Made by a program: the position numbers and the translations under genes. Under the pieces are notes generated by a model, which saw only the letters and a program-made list of their open reading frames with translations, searched no databases and had not been told where the DNA came from. Of a DNA stretch of 64,000 bases, positions 13,501-22,784 are shown in pieces; the stretch's first letter is position 1; the number at the start of each line of letters is the position of its first letter. This DNA comes from Rhynochetos jubatus (Eukaryota; Chordata; Aves; Eurypygiformes; Rhynochetidae): positions 5,084,001 through 5,148,000 of the forward strand of contig CM050666.1 of NCBI GenBank assembly GCA_027574665.1, read 5' to 3'.

Positions 13501-16500
13501 TGGCCGGCCTTAGGCAGAGCAGGAGGAAACAAAAATGAGTAGTAAGCGGGACGAGCGAGCAGAGCAGGCGCGACACGTGCACAGGCAGCGAGCAGTTGGC
13601 AGTGTGGATTGAAGAGAGGGTTTGTGTTTTTTTCATGTCATTTGAGACTCTAATGATGGACTTATGTTGCCCGCTCTTCCTTTTTTCTTACACCTTACCT
13701 ACTAAAGGAGGAGTTCTTGATGGGTAAGTGGATGCTATCCGCAAGACACCAGGGAATTTATTAGAGGTCACTCGAGCGCATTAGCTATATCTTCTTCAGG
13801 GGGAAAAAAGCACACAAAGAAGTATCTGTAAACCTTTTATTTCCAGAGGGATTTTTCTTTTTTCCCCTTCCCCTTCCTTTTTCTTTTTCCTTTTTTTTTT
13901 TTTTTAATTTCAAAGTGATAAGCTTGTTTATTTGCCAGTTTTTACTTTGTACAGAAGCCCTTAATTTGATTTGATTTGATTTTTCTTTGCTTATTTTACT
14001 GACATTCATTCAGCCTCTTTATTAAGGAAGCTTAAAAAAATCACTCATTTAAGATTTTTGGTTTTCTTTGCAAGTATTATGTCGTTTTTTAATATGTATA
14101 TACCCATTTATATATTTTTTTAATTCTCCCCCTCTTTAAGGTCAAATAAGGGCTTTGTCCTCTGTTAGACCTTTTTTATTTAGTTAGTTATTTTGATTCT
14201 TTGGTTGCCCGTTTACTTTGTTGAACTCTTTTGTTTAACATGAATCGCATGCTGATAGTCTTTGCATGATCTCTAAATCTTCCTGTTATCATAGCAGGGG
14301 CAAAAAATGTTTCTTCTTACTGTGGATTTCTTTCAGGGATATGTGCTTTTGGTTTTTTCTTCTCTTTCTTCTTTTTTCTTTCCTTCTTCCTTTCTTGCTT
14401 TGTTTCTTTCCTTTCCTTTCCTTTTGTTTCAGTGCATCATGATGGTAAAATTTCTGGGTTTATTAAAAAAAAAAAAAGCAAAGTAAACCCAAACCCAACC
14501 CCTCAAAAACCGTTCAAACAATGCCAAATGGCTTTTTTGCTTTCAGATCTCTCAGTCAGGGTCTTCTGCTGACCTCTTTACCAAAACAGACAGCCCGCCT
14601 GGCAACCTAGCCAGCCAGAATGGAGAGTATCATGAATATGACTCAGGAAACGATACTTCCTCCCCTCCTTCCGCTCAAACGAGCTCATCCAGGTCAAAGG
14701 ACAGCCAGGAGAAAAGAAGTCTAGTCCATGATGGCTTTGGCCATGCCTTCTCGTCCGGGAAGCCCAAACTGGCCAACAGCGATAACAGCTCTGATTCAGG
14801 AAATTCCTTCACCAGTTGCTTTTCCCAGACCAAGGGAACAGCTTTGGAAAATCTGTCTCCAGCTGCCCAGGGACAAGACCGAAGGTCAGTGATTACCAGT
14901 AGCTGCTGCTGGCAGCCAAATACCTGGTGCAGTGTTGCTCTGTATCTCCTGCCCGCTCGCCAGCTGCAGTGGTGAGCTGGCAGGGAGGTTTCTGTGGTCT
15001 GGAGGCAGTCAGATACAAATCAGACCCGCAGTCTTGCCAGTCTGGAGGCTAGAAGCCAGCGATGAGCCGTTCTGTAGCCCGAGGAGGAAGATGAAAGCCC
15101 AGCCGTCGTGCCCCTGGGCATTGCCTGTGCCTGCTGTGCTGGCACTGATGCAGCTAATGCAGGGCTGGGCCCTGTGTCCCGAGCGCACCCCTGCGCAGCT
15201 GGACACGACCGTGTCAAAGGAAAGAGCCGCTGGCCCTTCTGGGCAACATCTCAGAGGTGCATCGGGGGGTTGCCATGCGAACTCTCCCCCTCTGCTTACT
15301 GTGGGGGAGGGAAGCGGGATTCATTTTCACTAAGTCCATTATGGGCTGTTCTTTCACCTGTCCAATGAGCTGCATCCAGTCTGCCCCATCCCAGCTCATG
15401 CGGGACTGGTCCTGGGTGACAAGATAGCATCTCCTGCAGGTGGGGAGCACAGGGAGGGGCAAGTCCCTCGCTGGCTGTGGGATAACACCGCAGCAGCACT
15501 GTGCATTGGGGCCGTGGGGCATCAGGGCCGGGGGCAGGAGTCAAACCACCATCTGGAGCCCCAGGGCATCATCAGGAAAGCGGAGTAGATGCCAGCCTCT
15601 GTCACCACCTCCTCTGCCTGGGGTTTGCCAGGTGGTGTTGGGGATGAAGACATGGAAGCGTGGTGGCCGGTACCCCAGGCTCTGCTAGTGGTGTTAGGGA
15701 GCTCTTACAGCTCAGGCCCTCGGGTGCTGAAGGCTGGGAGTTAGAGCTGGGAAGTGGTCTGGGGTGGGAGCACTGAGTGAGAGAGGAGAGGGAGCCAGGG
15801 GAATTGGTGCCAGGACGAACAAGTCCTTGCTTTTCAGGCAGAGGATAAAATTTTAGGGCTGTGTATACTTGTCACGTTGGGACTCCAGTGGGATGACTCT
15901 GCCTTCACATGGGTGGAGCTGGGATTGCAGTTGGCCCTGGCTGTTGGGCGGCTGCCTCGCTGTAACCCCAGTTCATACCCTGGGCACTTCTGGGAGCGGA
16001 GGCATTCACCGCGTAGCCCTGCCCAAAGGCGACGGGACGTGCCCGCTCATGCTGCCTCACCGCCAGGCTGGAGCACAGGCCCCAACCCTGCCACGCTCTG
16101 GCTTTCCCTTGCTCCAGCACTTCCCTCGGCGCTCCCTCCCCAGGGCCTGCGCTGCTCATGGCCTGAGCCAGGCCCTGCCACCCAGGCACCCCTGGTGTGC
16201 TGGGCATGGGCCCCTCATGCCGCCCGAGACCTCTTCCACAGCCCTTCCCTGGCACAGCCAGAGGGTGAGCTCTTGGGCTCTGACCCAAACACGCGGGGAC
16301 GGCAGCCTGGGGAGCTGGGAGGTCTGTTATACCCTCACTTGGGGAACAGGGGGGTGGGAGTACTTGTTGGCTGGAGCATGGTGCTCCCCTGAGCCAGGGA
16401 CCCATCCCAGTTCAGCCACAGCGTCAATGACTGTCCAAATGTATGTTCACAGGGGGTGCCTGTCCTTGTGCCTCGGCTGTTCGGAGAAGGAGAAGCGAAG

Positions 16501-19500
16501 CTTCCTCCCATCCCCAGCCCACAGCTCCCCGCCGAGGCTGTGCTCCCGCAGCGAGTCCTACACCAGCACGGGCAGATCCTCCCCCGGCTCCAGCCACTCC
16601 TCGCACCACAGGGCCTCTCCCAGGTACTCCCGAAGCAGGTCCTGCTCTTCAGGAAAGAGGTAAGGCCAGCTCAAACGCTGTCTCTGTGACCCTGGGCAAC
16701 GTTCAACCCTTGCAGGCTGGCAGGCTCCTTGCAGAGGGAGGTGTCAGAGTTTGGGGGGTGCCGAGGGATCCACATGGCTTGGGGTGAACTGGCCATGCAG
16801 GGCTCAGCTGAGACCCTGAAATATGGGCAACTCTCCCCCCCCTCCATGAGCCCAGATTTGGAGGACTCACACTCCACATCTAACTCTCTAACCCTTTTAT
16901 GGTTCTTGCCTATCCCCAGGTCTTCTTCACGTTCCCCCAGCTATTCCTCCAAATCCTGCAAAAAAAGTCCTGGGAGCAGGAGCTCAAAGCCTCGTCGGAG
17001 CCCCAGTTACTCTCGCTACAGCCCTAGCAGGTACAGCTGTCTCCTCACGTGGTGTCTGCTGCCGCACACCTTCCCACCGCCTCCACCGCTGGTTTGGACT
17101 CCGGCACCCTTGCTGCCAGTCCCAAACAGCCCCCACGGCTTCCTCACTGGGTGCTTTAGTCCTCAGCACTGGGTGGGAGGGAGCAGGGGGACACGGAGCG
17201 AGGCGTATGGCTGTATGTTACCTTGGCCCTCAGTCCAGTGGCAATTTCTCACCATTTATTGCCCCAGAGCTGGTGTCGGTGCAGGGAGGGGAGCCCAGGG
17301 ATGAGCCTTTCGCTTTCTGTGGGAGACATGGATTTCCCGTAGCTGAGGAGTGCCCCGCGTTGACTCAGGGGAATTTCACACAAAGCACTGTTGGGGGGAG
17401 GACACCTCATTTGTCCCTGGCTTGGAAGCATGGTGGATGGTATCTCGCGCTCAGTGCAAGGCAGGTGAAGTGACTGTTCCTCCGGCCTGAGCCCTTGCGG
17501 AGGACACGCTCTGCAACCAAGAGCGCACGGATGGCAGCTCGGTGGTGGCTGCCAGGGCTCCAGGAGAGTGGGAAATGCCTCATAGGAAAACCCATGCAGT
17601 GCCCCTCTCTGTCATGCTGGTGCAAAGGGTGGGCAGAGCGCGATCCTCTGGTTGGGTCTGCCCACAGCTTTCGTGGCCCGTGCCAGAGCAGCCCCTGCAG
17701 CGGGGCTGCAGCCCGTGTCAGAGAGGGATCTTATTGCAGTAGGGAAACACTCTGCTTTGCAGTCACGGCTCTGCCCAAGAGTCGTCAGGCCCTGGGAAGT
17801 GCCCCCCCTGCATGGGCAGACATCAGGTACCCTTGTGCTGACACTCACACAGCCTTGCAGAGGGAACCACAGTCCAGGCAACCGTACTCCCTCCATAGCC
17901 CATAGAAAACACAGCTCAGCCCTGGAGATGCCTTTGGGCAGGTTTTTCCAGTAACATCTCTGCTGCTGTGCAAATTTTGTACCCTTGAAACGTTCCATCC
18001 CCAGGGTCTGCTTCTCGTGGGCTGTGACAATCCCTGTGCTGGTGTAGGAGGGTATTTCCTGTGTGCGAGGATCAGGCCCTTGACCTGTAACATGTCGCTT
18101 TGCAGATGGCACTGAGCAGGGTGTATGGAGGCAGCCATGCTCCACAGAAGGGCCTGCGCTGACGTGTATGGGAATTTATCCAAAGAGAAAACCATAGCAA
18201 CACGGGCACTCCTTCTGGCGAGCGGCGCAGAGCTGCACAGCCCTGTAGGGATACCGGGCGCTCCGCTCGCTCATGTGGGGCCTGCTGGCAGGGCTGCGCT
18301 GCTGCTGCAGCACGGCCAGCAAGAGCAGTCCTAGTAGAGCTAAATACAGGGTGCTTCCACAGGCACAGGTACGTGGAAGTCATATTAGCTTGGAAGCACG
18401 CAGGAGACACTGCTGAACCCCCAGACACAGTGGGTGGGTGACCATCTGCCCAAGTGTCCATCTGTCCAGCCTGACGGGCGCCTCTTTGTCCAGCTGAGAG
18501 TGTGTGCGCAGGGCTGATGGCATCAGAGCGCTTTGCTTAGCGTGGCCCCTTTTGCAGCTGAGTGTCCTCGGCTCATCAGTGCCTTCATGGGTCATTGCTT
18601 CCACGTCCAAATCCTGCCCCACAAAAACCCAACAGTGACACTTTTTGCCTTCCCCAGAGACCGTGAGCGAGAGCACAAGTACGGCTCCAGTGAGAAGGAA
18701 TCGCAGAGGGAGCGTGACCGGCAGCGGCGGCGACGGTCGTATTCGCCCCTAAGGAAACGCCGGAGAGACTCCCCCAGCCACTTGGAAGCTCGGCGCATCA
18801 CGAGGTAAGGGGATGGGGTCCCATCGTTGGAGACAGGCTCAGCTGGCACTCCCCAGGGGGACGTGGGCTGCCTGTGGGTCCCAGCAGAGGGTTCTCCAGG
18901 AAGAGACTGGTTTCCCAGAGCCTGATCAGCAGGCCCTTCTGCCCTTCCTAGAGCCTGGGGGTTTCCAGCTGGAGGCAGAGGAAGGATGGGGGGGTCTCTT
19001 TTACAACATCTGAAGACAAAAGGCAGATGAAGTCAGAGCAGGGACTCACGTGTCAGGTGCCAGGAGCATCCCTCTCAGGCTTTTTGTTTCAGCCCCTCCT
19101 GAGGTAGATGTCCCGCTCTGTAGAGAGAGTCAAATATTGACTGACCCTCACACTGGGGGCTCTTTGGGACTACATCAAGCAGAGCTCAGCCTCAGACTTG
19201 GTGCTGGGGACATTCCCCAGGGCCGTGGGGGTGGGTGGTTTGAATCCCAAGGCCTGTCAGCTACCTGATCTCTTCCTTTTTTTCTCTTAAACAAATGCAA
19301 AGTGTTGTACAGACTAAACAATGCTTTTTGGATATTTTGGCAGTAAATCCATCCTTGTGTTGCTGCTAACCCATGTCTCTGCCTCTACAGTGCCCGCAAG
19401 CGTCCCATCCCCTACTACCGGCCCAGTCCGTCCTCCTCCAGCAGCGCCAGCAGCTATTCCTCCTGGTACAGCAGCTTTAGCCGCTCCCCGAGCCGGAGCT

Positions 19501-19646
19501 ACTCCAGCTACCGGACAAGCCGGAGCCGAAGCTGGAGCAGCAGCAGCAGCACCCAGAGCAGGAGCCGCAGCCGGAGTTCGGGCCCCAGGAGCAGCCGCAG
19601 CGGGAGCTATGACTCAGGAGGCAGCTCCGACAGCCTTCGTCGTTAG
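1519..19646 (+). CDS. SRRM4: SRRM4 (nSR100), 3' portion, nine coding exons
   Basis: Serine/arginine repetitive matrix protein 4 is a nuclear, neuron-enriched splicing activator. It binds UGC-containing sequence just upstream of weak 3' splice sites and promotes neural microexon inclusion. Exons: 1519-1545, 2257-2307, 5277-5369, 6314-6476, 14547-14884, 16453-16659, 16920-17030, 18658-18804, 19391-19646. Joined they give 1393 nt, one base completing an upstream codon, then 463 residues and TAG; this equals the corresponding part of the 611-aa human protein as I recall it. Visible features are a basic K/R block, repeated RS/SR dipeptides, a Ser/Thr-rich low-complexity centre (EYDSGNDTSSPPS, then NSSDSGNSFT), and the C-terminal eMIC region (SPSYSRYSPSR, RKRRRDSPSHLEARRIT, RKRPIPYYRPSPSS). 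Seven of eight introns are phase 2. All introns have GT-AG ends. Identity rests on near-exact matches in every exon; the paralogue SRRM3 is less likely because of the neighbour HSPB8. Confidence 0.95.
1546..2256 (+). other. SRRM4: SRRM4 intron
   Basis: A 711-nt phase-2 intron between the 27-nt and 51-nt exons. Small ORFs inside it have no protein-like features and I saw no repeat in it. Confidence 0.8.
2257..2307 (+). CDS. SRRM4: SRRM4 exon, Lys-rich segment
   Basis: The acceptor is TTATTTAG (ends 2256) and the donor GTAAGTAG (from 2308). The first base completes Ser, then the exon reads SSSLKSKRKEERKHKK. This matches the human segment SSSPKSKRRDEKRHKK. The 51-nt exon is symmetric phase 2, and the donor in frame gives CAG TAA if the intron is retained. 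Confidence 0.88.
2308..5276 (+). other. SRRM4: SRRM4 intron with a candidate regulatory block
   Basis: A 2.97-kb phase-2 intron. Most of it is featureless. Positions ~3640-4170 look different: AT-richer, CpG-retaining and carrying a 14-bp inverted repeat with E-boxes (see separate entry). Confidence 0.8.
4045..4101. repeat. 14-bp perfect inverted repeat with paired CACCTG E-boxes
   Basis: CAGGTGGAGTTTAA at 4045-4058 is repeated exactly as its reverse complement at 4088-4101, separated by 29 nt. Each arm contains CAGGTG/CACCTG, the E-box bound by ZEB and SNAI family repressors. CAATTG occurs at 4060-4065 and again at 4110-4115. It lies in an SRRM4 intron. A regulatory role is inference. Confidence 0.6.
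5277..5369 (+). CDS. SRRM4: SRRM4 exon, His/Arg-rich RS segment
   Basis: The acceptor is CTTCTTAAAG (ends 5276) and the donor GTAACG (5370). It encodes SRGRTRKSHRHRHCH followed by SRTESSDSQSPSC, matching the human KSHRHRHHR block and the Ser-rich stretch after it. It is 93 nt and symmetric phase 2. Confidence 0.92.
5370..6313 (+). other. SRRM4: SRRM4 intron
   Basis: A 944-nt phase-2 intron. No separate feature is seen. The 3' splice site is weak (purine-rich GGAG end). Confidence 0.75.
6314..6476 (+). CDS. SRRM4: SRRM4 exon
   Basis: The acceptor TTCTGGAG (ends 6313) was preferred over the CAG at 6317-6319 because it restores RHRARSREEG, matching human RHRGRSPEEG. The donor is GTAAGT at 6477. 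The exon encodes REEGRKTRRRHSRHHSK and then a less conserved Ser/Gln-rich tail ending PKEV. It is 163 nt and passes from phase 2 to phase 0. The acceptor has a poor pyrimidine tract, so this exon may be regulated. Confidence 0.88.
9434..9441 (+). promoter_or_regulatory. TATAAATA inside a CpG-retaining intronic block
   Basis: TATAAATA sits in the centre of ~9200-9640, a stretch with many CpGs and mixed AT-rich motifs. It could be an internal promoter or enhancer, but no start codon or exon downstream confirms transcription. Confidence 0.2.
13852..13905 (+). repeat. 54-nt uninterrupted polypyrimidine tract
   Basis: Every base from 13852 to 13905 is C or T, ending in T15 (13891-13905). A related 44-nt tract lies at 14353-14396, and a TTTGA pentamer repeats near 13965-13983. 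On the transcript this is a C/U-rich platform of the kind bound by PTBP proteins. Confidence 0.75.
14353..14432 (+). promoter_or_regulatory. SRRM4: Second polypyrimidine tract with alternative 3' splice site
   Basis: A 44-nt C/T run (14353-14396) is followed by more pyrimidines and TTTGTTTCAG ending at 14432. Used as an acceptor it would extend the next exon by 114 nt and run into an in-frame TAA at 14484-14486. A(13) follows at 14465-14477. Confidence 0.4.
14547..14884 (+). CDS. SRRM4: SRRM4 central low-complexity exon
   Basis: This 338-nt exon follows TTTTTTGCTTTCAG (ends 14546) and ends at GTCAGT (14885). It begins ISQSGSSADLFTKT, matching human VITGSGSAADLFTKT, then contains YDSGNDTSSPPS, SDSGNSFTS and LENLSPAAQG, all conserved. 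Phase is 0 in, 2 out. A second strong acceptor lies 114 nt upstream (AG at 14431-14432). Confidence 0.95.
14885..16452 (+). other. SRRM4: SRRM4 intron
   Basis: A 1.57-kb phase-2 intron, GC-rich. Its last ~580 nt are open in the frame of the next exon, which produces a long chance ORF. No splice or start evidence makes that coding. Confidence 0.75.
16453..16659 (+). CDS. SRRM4: SRRM4 RS-rich exon
   Basis: The acceptor is ATGTTCACAG (ends 16452), with a weak pyrimidine tract, and the donor GTAAGG (16660). It encodes GCLSLCLGCSEKEKRSF near the start and ASPRYSRSRSCSSGK at the end, matching human ASPRYTQSRSTSSEK. It is 207 nt and symmetric phase 2. Retention of the short 260-nt downstream intron would give an immediate TAA. 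Confidence 0.92.
16660..16919 (+). other. SRRM4: SRRM4 short intron
   Basis: A 260-nt phase-2 intron with strong GTAAGG donor and CCCCAG acceptor. Retention would stop translation at once (AGG TAA). Confidence 0.85.
16920..17030 (+). CDS. SRRM4: SRRM4 exon, start of eMIC region
   Basis: The acceptor is CTATCCCCAG (ends 16919) and the donor GTACAG (17031). It encodes SSSRSPSYSSKSCKK and RRSPSYSRYSPS, almost identical to human. In the SRRM3/SRRM4 family this begins the conserved eMIC (enhancer of microexons) domain. It is 111 nt and symmetric phase 2. Confidence 0.94.
17031..18657 (+). other. SRRM4: SRRM4 intron
   Basis: A 1.63-kb GC-rich phase-2 intron dividing the eMIC-coding exons. Nothing else is recognised in it. 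Confidence 0.8.
18658..18804 (+). CDS. SRRM4: SRRM4 exon, eMIC core
   Basis: The acceptor is CCTTCCCCAG (ends 18657) and the donor GTAAGG (18805). It encodes an Arg/Glu-rich segment, then RSYSPLRKRRRDSPSHLEAR and RIT, the best conserved part of the eMIC domain. It is 147 nt and symmetric phase 2. Confidence 0.95.
18805..19390 (+). other. SRRM4: SRRM4 last intron
   Basis: A 586-nt phase-2 intron with GTAAGG donor and CTCTACAG acceptor. Nothing else is recognised in it. Confidence 0.85.
19391..19646 (+). CDS. SRRM4: SRRM4 terminal coding exon
   Basis: The acceptor is GCCTCTACAG (ends 19390). The exon encodes ARKRPIPYYRPSPSSSS, the end of the eMIC domain, then an SR-repeat tail ending GGSSDSLRR with TAG at 19644-19646. 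Human ends similarly in an RS tail and RR. The tail is rich in AGC/CGG codons and low in complexity. Confidence 0.95.
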
Positions 19647-22054
19647 GGAGTGCCGCGATGGCTCGCGTGCGGCGTCACCTCCAAATTCCTGGCATTCTCC
19701 GCTTCCTTCCCACCTACCTGGCCATCGATAGCAATCATCCCCGATACTGATGTGGTGGCAGTGCTGGGGTCCCCTTTCCCCGGTTCGGAGCAAGAGCCCT
19801 CTTGCGCCCGGAGCAGCCCCTTCGCCAGCTCGTGTGGGTCGGTCCCAGCTCCCCGGGCCAGGGCTGGAAGAAGGGTCGGTGCTTCACAGAGGGTCTGTCA
19901 CAACAGACCTGCTCCATCCTCCCCGACCTCCCCATCGCTACCAGCTGGTCCAAAGGAAGGAATTCAGCTCCTTGCTCTTCTGTCAATCCAGGAACCAGCA
20001 AATTCATTTCTGTTGGAGGGAGAGATGCAGGTAGGGAGGCGTTTGCTTGGGAAGCTTTGGTGATGAGTTGGGGTGACCTGTCTCCACCAAGGCAAGTATC
20101 AGGTCCCTTGGGTCTCTCCTCCAGAGTTTCTGCCCACTCTGCAGCAGGTCTTTTCCATGAGGGAATATTTATTTATTGCCAGTCAGCCAGCCCCTGCTAC
20201 AAATAGAAGGCTAGAAATCCCTCCTGACGTAATTCCTAGGGAAAAAAAAAGGCCATTCCCCCTCTTTCTCCCACCCTTTCCTATGGGTATGCATCATCTT
20301 TCGCGGGGTTGTTTTACCCCCCCAGCACTGCGACTTGCTTGCAAACAAGCTGCTGAGGTGTGAGGCAGACACGGGGCCGGTGGGGTAGAAGGCAGCGGGG
20401 AGCTGGGGCCACGCTGCGCTCCCAGGGCCTGGACACAGCGTGGGAGATGGGGGCCGGGGGGTTCCCTTCTCAGAGGAACCCTCTTGCAGCTGGGGTTCAG
20501 GGTGTCCTCAAGGGAGCCTTGCCCTCGGAGCGCGGTGCAGGGGGGAGGCAGATGCACCCAACCACCCCAGTTTGCTGTGGGAGGACAAGGCAGTGCAGGT
20601 GGACAGACAGGGCCCCCCCTGCTAATTGCCTGTTCCCCAAGGAGCCAAGGCCGAGGCAGGGGGATCCTGCCTGCCCGCCCACCCCCCCCCGGCCGTGGGG
20701 TTTTGTGTCCCTGCCAGCCCAGCTGCCTGCGCAACCTCTGTGTTTTGCAGGGTAACAAAGGCTGCTCCCAGCGCAGGCTGAGCTGGTGCTGAGGAGTTTC
20801 TTTCTCTTACAACACCTGGGTGCTTAGAGACGCTAGTTTGGGCTTAAGACTTCCCTCCCTCCCTTTTTCCATCCCCTCCCCTTCCATCCTGCATGATCAT
20901 TAACGAGTTTGGGCTTAATGAGTCAAGGAGGTGTGTCGTTTAAGTGCCGCAGAAAAGGGCTCAGCGGAGCCAGCATCTGCTGGAGGAGGAGACTAGGGAG
21001 AAAGAAATGCAACCCCCAGCCCCTGGCCAGTTACCTACAGCCCCCCCCTACCGCCAGCAAAGCCAGGAGCACCGGGTGCCACCGGGTGTGCTGGTGGAGC
21101 TGGGTGATGGCCTTAGCCAGCGGGTAAACCTGTCACGGGTTGGGAAGCATGGGATGTATTTCCACCTGGGTGGTACAGAGGGAAGTTTTATGCCAGGGGT
21201 CTGTTTTTCCCATGTATCCTTCCTGCTGCTGGTCCCCCTCGTCCTGTACCCTCAAACCCTGAAGCCCCCTGTTTTCCCACTCCCTCATCCCCCTCCTCGC
21301 CCTCTGCAGATCATCTGAGGATGAGGGTGGCCGAGGCGCAGAGCTGGGCACCGGAGGGTCGGTGGGGACGTGTTTCCATCTCCTGGGAGCCCACTTTCTA
21401 GGACACAGAGAAGAACGTTCCTGGTAGGGCTGAGCTTTAGGGCTGTGGTCAAGGGATCAAAGACGGGGTGTCCTCGCAGCGGGGTGCTGCTGCCTTCCCT
21501 CCCGCCCTGGTCCTGAGAGCAGCCCCTTGGCTGTCTCCTGCCATGAACTCCCTTCTCGTAAGGGGCTGAAAACCTCTTGCTTCTTCCCCAAAGAGTGTCT
21601 CCTAACTTGACCCTGAAACACCCTGCCCTGCTCCCTGGGAAGACCCAAAGGAAGCGATGGGAGCCCAGTCCCCAAATCTACCAGTGTCTCGGGAGGAACC
21701 TCGTGCCCGTCTCCACCCCCAACGCACACGTGCGTCTGTAGCACGGCACCAGCGAGGGCAGAAACTGGGAAAGGAACGAAGAGCAGCTTTGGGCAACCGG
21801 TGTGACTACCAAACCCAGCACTGACTGAGCTCCTCATGGCTGGGGACGGGATGATGGGATGGTCACAGCACCACAGCAGCACCCGCTGGCCACGAGCCAG
21901 GAGGTGACTCCGAGGGTGGCATGGGGCTGATGGAGGCTTTTGTACCCATCCAGCTGATCTGTGCTCCGAGGACTGCCTCCGCTTGTACAGTCCATGGCAG
22001 CTAAACGCTCCGGGGGTTTCCCGAGCAGACTTGCATTGGAGTGAACCTCTTAAA

Positions 22055-22082
22055 TTATTTATTTATTTATTTATTATTATTC
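22055..22082 (+). promoter_or_regulatory. SRRM4: AU-rich element in SRRM4 3' UTR
   Basis: Four overlapping ATTTA pentamers (22057-22073) are followed by TTATTATTATT. This is the class II AU-rich element pattern bound by ELAV/Hu and TTP-type proteins. Neuronal Hu proteins would fit a neural gene; binding is inferred. Confidence 0.55.
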
Positions 22083-22764
22083 TATTTTGAATTGTATGTC
22101 AGAATGGATGCGGGTGGCCACTGTTACCAGTATTTATTTATTCTAGGGGTTGGGGGTTTTTTTGGAACACTAAGTTATTTTTGGATCTGTTTGTTTGTTT
22201 GAATGTATCTATGCCGCTGTTCCCGTGCAAAGGTTTACAGCGCTGGCCCCTCTCGGCGAAGTGACGGTTACTCCTGCTGCCAACGTGTCCCTTCGGCTGC
22301 GCTGGAGTGCGTGCGACAGCCGGAGGGATGCAGGGCAGAGCTGTTTGCTTTCCCGTTAAAACCTGGGGTTTCCCATTAGATTTGTGCAGGAAGGCATTGG
22401 ATGTGACCAGAGGAACAGGTCTGGGACCTCAAGGGGGTGGCAGCGAGGGTCTGCTCACCCAGCAAAGGGGTTTGCATGCTGCGAGGGGAAGCCTCGCCCC
22501 GGCCTGTGTTCGCACCGGCCGGGTGCCAGCTGGCCGCCGCCGCTGTTTCCTTTGGCTCCGCAGCCAGCACGCAGCCCGAAACCGAGCCGCTCCGCACCGG
22601 CACCGCTGGTTTCCCTGGGAAGATGCCGTCGCTAGGGCTTCCCTGCCGTGTTTATCCCTGCGCGATGACCCACCCATGGAAAATCTAAAGGAAGGGGACC
22701 GTGGGAGAGTGATCCGTGCTGAAGATACTTGCAACATCCAGCCTCCGGTGAAGGACCTATCCGA

Positions 22765-22784
22765 GTGTGTGTGTGTGTATGTGT
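22765..22784 (+). repeat. GT dinucleotide repeat in SRRM4 3' UTR
   Basis: Seven GT units (22765-22778), then AT and further GT, followed by an alternating CACATATACGTG stretch. In RNA this is a UG-repeat, the type bound by TDP-43 and CELF proteins. Confidence 0.7.

Larger units (their letters stand above)
6477..14546 (+). other. SRRM4: SRRM4 large intron (8.1 kb)
   Basis: This phase-0 intron is the largest in the window. No coding exon is recognised in it. It contains a CpG-retaining block with a TATAAATA sequence at ~9200-9640, a small perfect hairpin (GGGCTG TTTG CAGCCC, 10888-10903), another AT-rich block at ~10780-11100 and very pyrimidine-rich DNA over the last ~700 nt. Confidence 0.8.

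Noticed and set aside
15869..16452. Intron sequence open in frame with the 16453 SRRM4 exon
   Set aside because: The conserved protein resumes exactly at the CAG acceptor at 16452; the upstream open stretch has no similarity to SRRM4.
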